This document shows positions 48,694 through 56,250 of a stretch of DNA of 64,000 nt, one piece after another. The DNA is from Candidatus Enterococcus leclercqii (GTDB taxonomy: Bacteria; Bacillota; Bacilli; Lactobacillales; Enterococcaceae): contig NZ_MAEH01000010.1 in the NCBI RefSeq assembly GCF_009933135.1, positions 1 to 64,000 on the forward strand. Direction: 5' to 3'. The notes under the pieces are model-generated. The model saw only the letters and a program-made list of their open reading frames with translations, was not told where the DNA came from and made no database searches. The position numbers were made by a program, and so were the translations under genes. Positions within the stretch are counted from its first letter, which is position 1; each line of letters begins with the position of its first letter.

Positions 48694-49104
48694 TCAAGGG
48701 AAAAAGCGAACGTAGACTTCGATACCTGCAATGCCGAAAATGAAAAGACATAGACTTAGGGCTACCTGAGTAATTTCCACCGTAGCTATTCCCTGAAAGG
48801 TTAAATAGGCCAGTAATAGGGTCACCGTAACTGTGGAGCACCAACACCAGATATTAATTAAGGTATTGCGTTTTTGATGGAAACGTTCATCTTTGTATCT
48901 AGATTTGGTGATATCTTTTTTTAACCATACTACTAGTGACAACCCAATAATCGTCCCAATCCACCAGCCAGGTTGAAAAACGGACAGTGACGTCCCACCG
49001 CGTCCGATAGTAAGACCTCCCAAAGTAGTACCAAAAATTACCGAAGCAATGGTAATGATGAGCTGTTTGATTTTGGATAAATGATCTCTTTTATTCATTT
49101 TCAT
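48694..49104 (-). CDS. Four-helix membrane protein paired with an XRE regulator
   Basis: A 136-residue integral membrane protein with four hydrophobic helices (LIITIASVIFGTTLGGLTI, WWIGTIIGLSLVVWL, STVTVTLLLAYLTF, VALSLCLFIFGIAGIEVYV). Its ATG overlaps the end of the XRE gene, so they are one unit. Regulator plus small membrane protein pairs of this kind are common in Firmicutes, with mostly unknown function. The ribosome site (CTGGAGGAAG) lies within the regulator gene. Confidence 0.75.
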   Translation of the reverse strand: MKMNKRDHLSKIKQLIITIASVIFGTTLGGLTIGRGGTSLSVFQPGWWIGTIIGLSLVVWLKKDITKSRYKDERFHQKRNTLINIWCWCSTVTVTLLLAYLTFQGIATVEITQVALSLCLFIFGIAGIEVYVRFFP

Positions 49105-49303
49105 CTTCCTCCAGTTGAAATATCTGTTCGATAGTCACACCAAAAAACTTAGCCAGTAATAGCGATAATTCCAAACTGGGATTATACTTTCCAGACTCAA
49201 TAGCATAGATTGTCTGACGGGAGACAGACAAGGCGATTGCCAGATCTTCTTGTGAAATTCCAGCAGAATTTCGGAATTCTCTGATTTTATTTTTTACTAG
49301 TAT
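49091..49303 (-). CDS. XRE-family regulator with apparent ATA start
   Basis: A 70-residue Cro/C1-type helix-turn-helix protein: KNKIREFRNSAGISQEDLAI, then ALSVSRQTIYAIESGKYNPS and LLLAKFFGVTIEQIFQLEED. It matches the small YozG-like group. No ATG, GTG or TTG fits the N-terminus. GGAGG lies seven bases before ATA (49303), which is exactly where the start should be, and the following codons are CTA GTA AAA. Either ATA is used as a rare start, or the start codon has been lost by mutation and the gene is silent. The membrane protein gene overlaps its end. Confidence 0.7.
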   Translation of the reverse strand: MLVKNKIREFRNSAGISQEDLAIALSVSRQTIYAIESGKYNPSLELSLLLAKFFGVTIEQIFQLEEDENE

Positions 49304-49488
49304 GGTAAGACCTCCTTGAGTGATTTATTAGTAAAGATATCTTTGCTTTTTTCGGGTAATCTTCTTAGTGACATCAGAGGAAAATATGGAAGCTTGAGAA
49401 AAAGAGATTCAATCGAGAAAAGTGTAAAGAGTAAATGACCTATACTTTTATTGATAGGCAATCATCTAAATTTCGGTAAAATTGAGTT

Positions 49489-49800
49489 ATGAAACCGAAT
49501 ATCCTTCATGCTATTTTCTTTGATCATCACCACAATTGGGAGAATTTCCTAGAAAAGAATAGACGTTGAATACGATCCGTTGTGCAAAAGGAAGTTCGTA
49601 AATTTCAATTCTGTGGAGATATTAGAAATGGCTACCGACTATTGGTTTGCGAAGCTTGTCATGATGTGAAACTGCTCCCGCTAAAATGTAAAGGTAAGTT
49701 TTGCCCGAATTGTGCTACTGGCGAGAATCAGTAATGGACTGAAATTACGGCAAATGATTTGTTGGTTGGGACTCATCGTCACGTTGTTTTCACCATTTAG
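49489..49800 (+). pseudogene. Decayed IS91-type transposase fragment
   Basis: One frame reads MKPNILHAIFFDHHHNWENF then FCGDIRNGYRLLVCEACHDV, LKCKGKFCPNCATGE and THRHVVFTI, interrupted by in-frame TGA (49567), TAA (49732) and TAG (49798). The cysteine pattern and the GD-RNGYRLL-C..CH..K...KCK.KFCPNC order are those of the zinc-binding N-terminal domain of IS91/IS801-type transposases. The catalytic domain is missing. This is a dead remnant marking an old insertion or recombination boundary. Confidence 0.85.
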
Positions 49801-49802
49801 AA

Positions 49803-49854
49803 AACTACTTTTTAATACAAAGTAGTTGACGACTTGGCTACTCTGTAATATTAT
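49803..49854 (+). promoter_or_regulatory. PadR operon promoter with overlapping palindrome
   Basis: TTGACG (49826-49831) and TATTAT (49849-49854) are 17 bases apart. A perfect inverted repeat, AACTACTTT (49803-49811) and AAAGTAGTT (49819-49827), overlaps the -35. It is a good candidate operator for the PadR protein encoded 80 bases downstream. Confidence 0.75.
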
Positions 49855-49934
49855 GTAGCTGTTCAAAGGAGTAATCACAGTAATCAGTTTTAGCGTAGAT
49901 CAGCTACTAAGTATTACAAGATAGAGGTGGAGAC

Positions 49935-50255
49935 ATGAATGATTTAACCGAGATGCTCAAGGGGATTTTAGAAGGTGTGATTCTTGAAGTCATTAGCCGG
50001 GGAGAGACCTATGGCTATGAGATTACGAAAACCTTGCAAGATTTGGGTTTTGACGATGTGGTGGAAGGAACGGTTTATACGATTTTGATTCGTCTGGAGA
50101 AAAAGGCAGTGGTATCGACTGTGAAGCGAAAAAGCGAAATCGGTCCGATGCGAAAATTTTACAGTTTGAATGAAACGGGAAAAGAAGAGTTAGAACATTT
50201 TTGGCAAAAGTGGGGCTTCATCACGGAACGCCTGTCACGCTTAAAGGAGCAATAA
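49935..50255 (+). CDS. PadR-family transcriptional regulator
   Basis: A 106-residue winged-helix repressor: LKGILEGVILEVISRGETYGYEITKTLQDLGF, EGTVYTILIRLEKKAVV, and a C-terminal dimerisation helix with FYSLNETGKEELEHFWQKW. PadR proteins repress nearby transport or stress genes until bound by a small aromatic compound. The start follows AGAGGTGGAGAC. It leads an operon with two DUF1048 proteins and probably binds the palindrome at 49803. Confidence 0.92.
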   Translation: MNDLTEMLKGILEGVILEVISRGETYGYEITKTLQDLGFDDVVEGTVYTILIRLEKKAVVSTVKRKSEIGPMRKFYSLNETGKEELEHFWQKWGFITERLSRLKEQ

Positions 50256-50256
50256 G

Positions 50257-50643
50257 ATGAAACGAGCATACTGGGATTTAAAATATTTGAAACAAATCAA
50301 GGAAAATTATAAGCAAGAACTCAAACGGCTGGAGGCTTTGCCAGCGGACTATCAGCAAGCGTTCCAAGAGGTTTCGGAGTACTTAACGGTAACTTATGGT
50401 GGCTTTGATGGGCTGGATTTGATGGATACTCAGCTTCGTTTAATCGATTTATTGGAAGAGGTTGCTGTCAGACAGATTCCTGCTCGGGAGTTTGTGGGAG
50501 AAGATGTGGTGGCCTTTGCTAAGGAATTTGGGCAAGCCAGTGATTTACCCAACTGGCAAGAGCGCTACTTTGAGAAGCGTCAGCGAAAACTCAACCAACG
50601 TATTCAACGTAAATTAGGAGGGAAGAAAGATGAAACCCATTGA
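50257..50643 (+). CDS. DUF1048 family protein (first)
   Basis: A 128-residue helical cytoplasmic protein one base after the PadR stop. The pattern LKQIKENYKQELKRLEALPADYQQAFQEVSEYL and REFVGEDVVAFAKEF fits DUF1048, whose members regularly follow PadR regulators. The function is unknown; they may bind the regulator or take part in the response it controls. It overlaps the next gene by 14 bases. Confidence 0.87.
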   Translation: MKRAYWDLKYLKQIKENYKQELKRLEALPADYQQAFQEVSEYLTVTYGGFDGLDLMDTQLRLIDLLEEVAVRQIPAREFVGEDVVAFAKEFGQASDLPNWQERYFEKRQRKLNQRIQRKLGGKKDETH

Positions 50644-50953
50644 AGGAATCAAAAAAATTATCGCGGATAAAAAAAAGTGGCGGGCCTACGCCGAAAGAGT
50701 AAAAAAACTACCGCCAGACTATCGCATAGTCTACAAAGAAGTCGAAAAATACTTGTTCAATTTTTCCAGTGGTGATGGGATCGATACGGTGGCGGGGATT
50801 TATCAGTTAATTGAATTCCTAGAAGAAGGAGCGCAAAATCAGATTCCGGTTCTGGCTTATGTGGGGCAGGATGTGGGGGAGTTCGCAGAGAATTACCGCA
50901 AGTCTTTGGCCACCCAGTCTTGGGCGGATGATTGGCATGAAAAGGTACAATAG
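50630..50953 (+). CDS. DUF1048 family protein (second)
   Basis: A 107-residue paralogue of the preceding protein (VKKLPPDYRIVYKEVEKYLF... VLAYVGQDVGEFAENYRKS), overlapping it by 14 bases; its AGGAGGGAAGAAAG lies within the end of the first gene. Two tandem DUF1048 genes with PadR form a compact cassette. Their function is unknown. Confidence 0.87.
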   Translation: MKPIEGIKKIIADKKKWRAYAERVKKLPPDYRIVYKEVEKYLFNFSSGDGIDTVAGIYQLIEFLEEGAQNQIPVLAYVGQDVGEFAENYRKSLATQSWADDWHEKVQ

Positions 50954-51025
50954 CAGTATAACTTTGTACCTTGAATGGGTGAATCGCTGCGGATTTAATT
51001 CTCGTGATAAAGAGGTGAACGAAAT

Positions 51026-51415
51026 ATGATGGATCATATTGAACTATATGTAAATGACTTAGAAGAAACAAGAAAGTTCTATTCTACTTTGCTTTCCCTT
51101 ATGAATTACCAGCTTTATCAGGAATGGGAGCATGGATTCAGTTACCGGTATAAAACATTTTATATTGTCTTTGTCCAAGCTGAAGAGAACTATCGAGAAA
51201 AAGGATTTCATAGAAAAAACATAGGATTAAATCATCTGGCATTTTCGGTTGATAGCACAGAACAGGTAGATCAGATTCGAGTAAGAATGAAGGATTTTGG
51301 TGCCAAAGAACTGTACGTTGATAAGTTTCCTTTCGCCGGTGGAAAAGATCGCTATACTTTCTTTTTTGAAGATCCAGATCGTCTAAAATTAGAAGTTGTT
51401 ACGCAAGCTTGTTAA
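51026..51415 (+). CDS. VOC/glyoxalase-family protein
   Basis: A 129-residue protein of the vicinal-oxygen-chelate fold with MDHIELYVNDLEETRKFYSTLLS at the start, LNHLAFSV in the middle and YTFFFEDPDRLKLEVV at the end. The metal ligands (His, His, Glu pattern) look present. Members include glyoxalases, dioxygenases and resistance proteins; the substrate is unknown. The start follows AGAGGTGAACGAAAT. Confidence 0.87.
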   Translation: MMDHIELYVNDLEETRKFYSTLLSLMNYQLYQEWEHGFSYRYKTFYIVFVQAEENYREKGFHRKNIGLNHLAFSVDSTEQVDQIRVRMKDFGAKELYVDKFPFAGGKDRYTFFFEDPDRLKLEVVTQAC

Positions 51416-51521
51416 TTAAACTTACTGATAGCGAAGAGTTAAAGTGGAGCATGTATGCAGCAATTGATTATGTTATAATAAGGTTGTTATTGCAATCGCC
51501 TTCACGAAAAGGGGGATTTTT

Positions 51522-51713
51522 ATGCTAATCTCTGGAACATTGTGGTTCATATTTTCATTTATCCTATTGGTAGTCAATCAAATATACAGTGATTTATATT
51601 ATAATTCATCGAATCCCCTAATGATAATCCTTGCTATTATTTCGTTTATGCTAGGCATATTATTTTATTATCAATATTACTCGAATAAAAAACAAGGGAA
51701 TGAAAGTAAGTGA
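51522..51713 (+). CDS. Small two-helix membrane protein
   Basis: A 63-residue protein with two hydrophobic helices (WFIFSFILLVVNQIY and MIILAIISFMLGILFYYQYY) and a basic tail. GGGGG lies seven bases before the ATG. It resembles in type, though not in sequence, the small membrane protein at 48411. The function is unknown. Confidence 0.65.
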   Translation: MLISGTLWFIFSFILLVVNQIYSDLYYNSSNPLMIILAIISFMLGILFYYQYYSNKKQGNESK

Positions 51714-51884
51714 TTTTTTTTTCCGCAATTACGATAGAAGGAAAATTGAACTACAAGAGTGGATTTTCAATGCCAGAAGCTGCATATGTTGAATGACGTT
51801 TGCAACTGGGGAAAGAGCATTTAGGGTGACTTGGAAGGTCATACGAAAATAATATCCTATTCCATAGAACGAGGTGAGGAAAAA

Positions 51885-52259
51885 ATGAACAAAGAATTGC
51901 GTAAGTCATTTCTATTTGCGCTTATTATGGCCTTGATCTCTGGTAGTCAGATGTTAATGGTTTTGTTTTCTCATCGCGCGCTTTGGATAAAATGCTTGTC
52001 AGTACTGATCTTTATCATAATCCTCGCCCTTTGGACTTGGGTTTTTTATTGTAATTTCAAATTTAGTAAAGTATTGAATCAGTATGCACAAGACTTCCAT
52101 TTAACGCCTGAAGCTGTGGCACATGCCACAGGTCAAAGCCGTTATGATTTTTATTATCTAACCGGTAACAAGACGATGGTTTTTTATAGTGGTAACGTAA
52201 AAAAGCGAAAGCATATTATTGAAAGTCTAGTAAAGCAGTATGGAAAAATACAGGATTAA
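51885..52259 (+). CDS. Hypothetical two-helix membrane protein
   Basis: A 124-residue protein with helices at about 10-28 and 33-56, then a cytoplasmic part (VLNQYAQDFHLTPEAVAHATGQSRYDFYYLTGNKTMVFYSG...). No family recognised. The start is the ATG at 51885 behind GAGGTGAGG; the frame upstream from 51831 has no ribosome site. Terminator at 52324. Confidence 0.7.
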   Translation: MNKELRKSFLFALIMALISGSQMLMVLFSHRALWIKCLSVLIFIIILALWTWVFYCNFKFSKVLNQYAQDFHLTPEAVAHATGQSRYDFYYLTGNKTMVFYSGNVKKRKHIIESLVKQYGKIQD

Positions 52260-52323
52260 GCTGAAATTACTAGACTCTTTTGATGCTGGTAATGCAGAAG
52301 TGAAATAGTTGAATAATACGGAA

Positions 52324-52371
52324 AATAAGCCCGTCGAATCTCGCTAAAGGTTACGACAGGCTTATTTTTTT
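52324..52371 (+). terminator. Terminator after the two-helix protein gene
   Basis: AATAAGCC pairs with GGCTTATT, with an extending CGTCG/CGAC arm, followed by a T-tract. Confidence 0.8.
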
Positions 52372-52552
52372 CTTGTCATTACTGATTTTCAAAATCAATG
52401 TTGCAAAAGCTAACGCAAACATAACGCTTCAAAAACAGTCGAAGCTATTCCTTTCTAAGGAAAAGCACACAATCAAAAGTCATAGGTATTCCCCTTTTAT
52501 GAGAGTTTGCCATTTTTGTTATTCCTAGATATTAATCAAGCGGAGAGGCACT

Positions 52553-54151
52553 TCATTTGTCAAACTGGCTATATAGGTGAAGTGCTCCATCGAAAACCTG
52601 ATAGACTTGGTCATATTTCTTCAACGTCACTGATTGAGTATCATGAGTTACTTCAATGTATATTCCTTGCTGATATTTTACCAGAAAGTCCAAAATAATT
52701 TGCTTAGATTTTTGGTCAACTCCAGTAAAAGGCTCATCTAAAAATGTAATTGGAAAATCAAAATTCAGCATTCGAAGAATACAAATAATCTGACGCTCAC
52801 CGCCACTTAATTCAGAAATGTCATGATAATTTATTACTCGATTTTGAATAGATTCGGGTAGTTCGTTAAGTAACTGATTCACTTGTGGATTCAGAGGATA
52901 ACTTCCAAATAAAGTTACATTTTCAGTAAAGGAAGCTTCAAATAAATGTTCTCTTTGTTGTAGTGTGAAGATAGATGCAGTTCGATCACTTGTATTTATT
53001 GGAACATCATCAAAGTAAAATGAACCAGTAGACGGGGTCAGTTCACCGTTTAGTAACTTAACCAGTGTTGATTTTCCAGCACCGCTCTGTCCAATGATAG
53101 CTGTAGGATGAAACTTTTCAAAAGTTACTGCATCAATAAACATCTTGTACTCGTTTCTTTGAAAACTAAGATTGTTAATTTCAAAAACTGCTACCTGTCT
53201 TGGTGGATAATCAGATTCCTCTAATTCCGGGAGTTCTAGCTGCTCTTCAATTTCCGCAACAATATCTTTTGAAGAATTCAAGACATTTATACAACTCAAG
53301 ACTCCTTGCATGGATCCAATCAATTGACCCGTGTAGAGAAATGCTGCACTGACGGCACCTAAGCTTATTTCATCATGTAATAGTAAGTAGCCAGCTAAGG
53401 AGAAAACTGCCAAGTTCATCAAATTAGTTCCGATACTATTGGTCATGTCACTAAGAACTCGGAATTGACCGAAGCGAAAGTTTTTTTCTTCGGATTGTGT
53501 CAAAGAGTCTTGATGCCGTTTTCGAAAGATCTTAATTGTTTTCTGTTGTACATATTTATAGCCAGAGAGTAAATCCAATAATAGACGGTTGTATAGTTTT
53601 AGTTGGCCTAATTGTTCCTTTCGTAGTTTTGCCAATTTTTTCTGTGTAAAAATTGGCAAAAGTGAGGTTCCAACTGAAAAGATTATAATAATCCCCATCA
53701 GTCTTAAGTCTAAAACAAATAGCATACTACCACAGTAAATGAGCAAGTTTGCAATACTTTTCAGGAGATCAATCCAAGCACTGAGGTAATCTTCGTATAC
53801 AGCATCTACATTGTTATTTATGATGCTCAAATAATCTACAGGTTGTGCTTGTTCAAATTTCTTTGGCTTTTGTGAGATAAATTTCGAGAATAATTGCTGC
53901 CTGATTTCCAAGTTGAAATCTCTTGATAATTTCCATTCCCACAAACGATTTAAGTATTCAAAACAGTTGTTTAAAACAACCAATATTAGAAACCAAATAA
54001 ACAGTTTTCCAAGATAAGGCGCTCCAAGGTTATATTTATCCATAAGAAGTTTTGTCATCATTGGAAAAAGAGAAGACGTCAGAGAAAAAATACCGTAAAA
54101 AATAAAGCCTGCCATAATGGTCCATTTCAGTTTGTTGATAAGCTTCTTCAT
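52553..54151 (-). CDS. ABC exporter, fused permease-ATPase (first)
   Basis: A 532-residue exporter half with a six-helix permease domain (about 1-300) and an ATPase domain: Walker A IIGQSGAGKST (353-362), signature ELSGGERQ (447-454), Walker B ITFLDE (468-473). It lacks an N-terminal peptidase domain, so any leader would be cut elsewhere. It is likely to form a homodimer exporting a small peptide or lipid. The ATG follows GAAAGGAAAGATAG. A terminator and a tiny ORF lie directly upstream, an arrangement like that of bacteriocin precursor genes. Confidence 0.9.
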   Translation of the reverse strand: MKKLINKLKWTIMAGFIFYGIFSLTSSLFPMMTKLLMDKYNLGAPYLGKLFIWFLILVVLNNCFEYLNRLWEWKLSRDFNLEIRQQLFSKFISQKPKKFEQAQPVDYLSIINNNVDAVYEDYLSAWIDLLKSIANLLIYCGSMLFVLDLRLMGIIIIFSVGTSLLPIFTQKKLAKLRKEQLGQLKLYNRLLLDLLSGYKYVQQKTIKIFRKRHQDSLTQSEEKNFRFGQFRVLSDMTNSIGTNLMNLAVFSLAGYLLLHDEISLGAVSAAFLYTGQLIGSMQGVLSCINVLNSSKDIVAEIEEQLELPELEESDYPPRQVAVFEINNLSFQRNEYKMFIDAVTFEKFHPTAIIGQSGAGKSTLVKLLNGELTPSTGSFYFDDVPINTSDRTASIFTLQQREHLFEASFTENVTLFGSYPLNPQVNQLLNELPESIQNRVINYHDISELSGGERQIICILRMLNFDFPITFLDEPFTGVDQKSKQIILDFLVKYQQGIYIEVTHDTQSVTLKKYDQVYQVFDGALHLYSQFDK

Positions 54152-54165
54152 CTATCTTTCCTTTC

Positions 54166-54194
54166 AAAAAAGATCGAGGAAGACCTCGATCTTT
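54166..54194 (-). terminator. Terminator between a tiny ORF and the ABC exporter gene
   Basis: Minus strand AAGATCGAGG pairs with CCTCGATCTT around TCTT, then TTTTT. It begins at the stop codon of the tiny ORF and ends about 15 bases before the exporter's ATG, so partial read-through would give much ORF and little exporter mRNA. Confidence 0.85.
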
Positions 54195-54292
54195 TATACC
54201 GTTCTTAGTTTTTTATCAAAGCAGAAGGTTTCATAATTTTTCCAAAATTTTAGTGATGAAACGTTTAACAAAGATTTATACGTTTTAATCAT
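54194..54292 (-). CDS. Possible short peptide gene before the ABC exporter
   Basis: A 32-codon frame (MIKTYKSLLNVSSLKFWKNY, then ETFCFDKKLRTV), extendable by six codons to an ATG at 54310. It has a basic start, a Phe/Trp/Tyr/Cys-rich middle and a following terminator and exporter gene, an arrangement seen for secreted-peptide precursors. Against it: no ribosome site precedes either ATG, and no modification enzyme gene is near. Read as a candidate only. Confidence 0.35.
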   Translation of the reverse strand: MIKTYKSLLNVSSLKFWKNYETFCFDKKLRTV

Positions 54293-54415
54293 ACGATTCA
54301 GGTTAGCCATTAGTTCGACTAATAGACCGGTATATATTGATGAATTCGAGTTATAGCTGAATTGAACAGTTTAGTTATCCATACCCGTGCGGAGATCTAT
54401 TTTATTGTGCTGAAT

Positions 54416-54450
54416 AACTCATCTATGAACAGTATAGATGAGTTTTATTT
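54416..54450. terminator. Hairpin with T-rich tail in the gap before the lipoprotein gene
   Basis: AACTCATCTAT and ATAGATGAGTT pair over eleven bases around GAACAGT, then TTATTT. Confidence 0.6.
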
Positions 54451-55061
54451 ACTTGAATAGTGATAGATTGAGATTTTTGACTCTTAGTATTTCTTTATAA
54501 CAATAGTTGGATTAGCTGAAAGTGAATCTATTGTTAGCTTGTAGAGAACGGCAACTTTAGTTGATAGATATCTATAGTATGAGATGAAAGGCTATATGGA
54601 AAGTGTTCAATAATTATATATTGAAATAATTGGTTTTTGATATACCAATAATTGTATGGTTTATAGAGTTGTTGTTGAAAACGAGATTATACGGATATTT
54701 TGTTAAAAATAAAGAGAGGCTCTAGGATTTCTTGGAAAAAAAGAGCCCGTAGTTTGGTGGGAGTAATTGCTAAGTTCTGATAGAAAAAGAAGGTCGGCAT
54801 TATTTTTTGCGTGATATACTATTTATAACACCGCGAGATTAGTGATGATTTGTAGATATTGCAATACAAAGGGTACGAAACTATTAACGGGACAGTATCA
54901 CTGTGCAAATTGTGAACTGGATTTTAGTGAGAACCAAAAGGTATCATTTTAGATATATATCAATCAATAGACGAGCAGAGATAGGATAAAAAATAATGCA
55001 TTTTTAATGTCTTTATATTGAAAATCACATACTGATAAAAATATAATCTATGAGGTGGAAA
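54451..55061. other. A+T-rich gap with one mini zinc-ribbon ORF
   Basis: About 600 bases. Besides the ORF at 54845 and a loose GGCTCT/AGAGCC hairpin near 54718-54748, I see no supported feature. Confidence 0.35.
54845..54952 (+). CDS. Mini zinc-ribbon ORF
   Basis: A 35-codon frame with two CxxC pairs 14 residues apart (MICRYC... YHCANCELDFSE), a complete zinc-ribbon spacing. No good ribosome site is visible. It may be a real tiny zinc protein or the preserved start of a longer lost gene. The CxxC spacing is not likely by chance but is the only evidence. Confidence 0.35.
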   Translation: MICRYCNTKGTKLLTGQYHCANCELDFSENQKVSF

Positions 55062-55448
55062 ATGAAAAAGGTGATGCTTTTTTTCTTATGTATCTTAGCA
55101 GGTTGCAGCAGTCAAAAACTTGAAAGTACAGCTGTAGAATTAGAAGATTCAAGGGTGTATTCTAAATCGGAGATACAACAAGGTGTGAGGGTAATTGAGC
55201 AGAAGTTTTCCGAAGAATTCGAATCTGGGCGGATAACTAAACTACACTATAAAGATGAATATATCGAAAAGATAAATGAATGCTCTGATGAGAAATCCTG
55301 CATGGTATTTAGAGCTGAGATGGAGTTTCCAAATAGAGACTCTAATCATGAACAGAATGCGAAAGACAGGTTCGATAACTGGTACTGGTATCTCACTTAT
55401 AACACAGCTGAAAACAGGTGGGGTGTTTCCAATTATGGCTTTAACTAA
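55062..55448 (+). CDS. Small lipoprotein of unknown function
   Basis: A 128-residue protein with a lipoprotein signal peptide: MKKVMLFFLCILAGCSSQKL, lipobox LAGC with the lipid-bearing Cys15. The mature part is charged, with FDNWYWYLTYNTAENRWGVSNYGFN at the end. No domain recognised. The start at 55062 follows GAGGTGGAAA; the longer frame starts upstream of that site. Confidence 0.75.
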   Translation: MKKVMLFFLCILAGCSSQKLESTAVELEDSRVYSKSEIQQGVRVIEQKFSEEFESGRITKLHYKDEYIEKINECSDEKSCMVFRAEMEFPNRDSNHEQNAKDRFDNWYWYLTYNTAENRWGVSNYGFN

Positions 55449-55815
55449 GCTTTTTGCTGCTTGGTACACTAAGTATTGTGGAGCTTAAATGAGTCTTTAA
55501 GAATTTGAATGTTTTAGCTTGCGATTTTTTTGAGCGGCTTTTTCAGGAAGTTGTGAACTCAACTGGCGCAAACTTAAGCGTCTAAAAGGTTGCTCAATCA
55601 AATTATCCACCTTCAGACACAAGGAGTTTACACAAAATTGTACTCGCTTTTCGCTGCGATCTGAACTCGGTTCCGGCGTTTGACTAGGTTCAAAAAGGCG
55701 CCCACTAAAAATTTCTCCAAAGCACTTCACGAGTAATCTCAAACAGTTCGTCGTAAAAATTTAATTGAGGAATACTCGAGTAATGTAGGAATCGAGCGTG
55801 TGGCCGATAATTCCG

Positions 55816-55856
55816 AAAAAGTATCGCTTTCCTTATAGGAAGGGGATACTTTTTTG
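55816..55856 (+). terminator. Terminator-like hairpin in the gap
   Basis: AAAAAGTATC pairs with GATACTTTTTT, with an inner TTTCCT/AGGAAG stem. Confidence 0.7.
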
Positions 55857-56098
55857 ATACATTGACTATCTTATGTTGGTGAGTTTTTGCTGATCGAGTT
55901 GTAGTTTAGAAAGATAGCCCAATAAAGGAATAGTATGTTGTGTGCGTCTAATTTTAACACCATGCCTGTTCTATCACTAAATTTGTCTTGATTTTTAAAT
56001 GTATTGCTATCGTTAGAAGTCAGTTGTGTTTTTTATTAGTGTGTAAAGGGATGCTTGAAATAGGTGAATATAACTCGTAGTATCTAATTTTAAAGCTG

Positions 56099-56128
56099 TT
56101 GTAAGCGCTGTAAATGTTTTGATATTAT
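56099..56128 (+). promoter_or_regulatory. Promoter of the ABC exporter pair with cre-like box
   Basis: TTGTAA (56099-56104) and TATTAT (56123-56128) with 18 bases between. TGTAAGCGCTGTAA (56100-56113) overlaps the -35 and is one mismatch from the cre consensus, so catabolite control is possible. Confidence 0.45.
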
Positions 56129-56250
56129 ATTACTATAACCATTAATAGGAAAGACTAAATTATTTTATGGATATCGCTTGTTTTGAAAATGAAGGTGTTG
56201 GTAACTGAGAAACGGTGGTTTTCTAGACAATTTAAAAAGCGGGGACTCGT

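Larger units (their letters stand above)
55449..56250. other. 800-base A+T-rich gap before the ABC pair
   Basis: A terminator-like hairpin lies at 55816-55856. Around 55500-55745 the minus strand shows disrupted frames (for example FYDELFEITREVLWRNF then a stop) that may be a decayed gene. An 18-codon ATG frame at 55935 is preceded by AAAGGA. None is secure. A promoter for the ABC pair lies near 56099-56128. Confidence 0.35.

Noticed and set aside
55497-55742. 81-codon minus-strand frame that at first suggested an IS6-type transposase end (VDNLIEQ)
   Set aside because: Only a few residues match and the flanking residues do not follow the family pattern; too weak to call.
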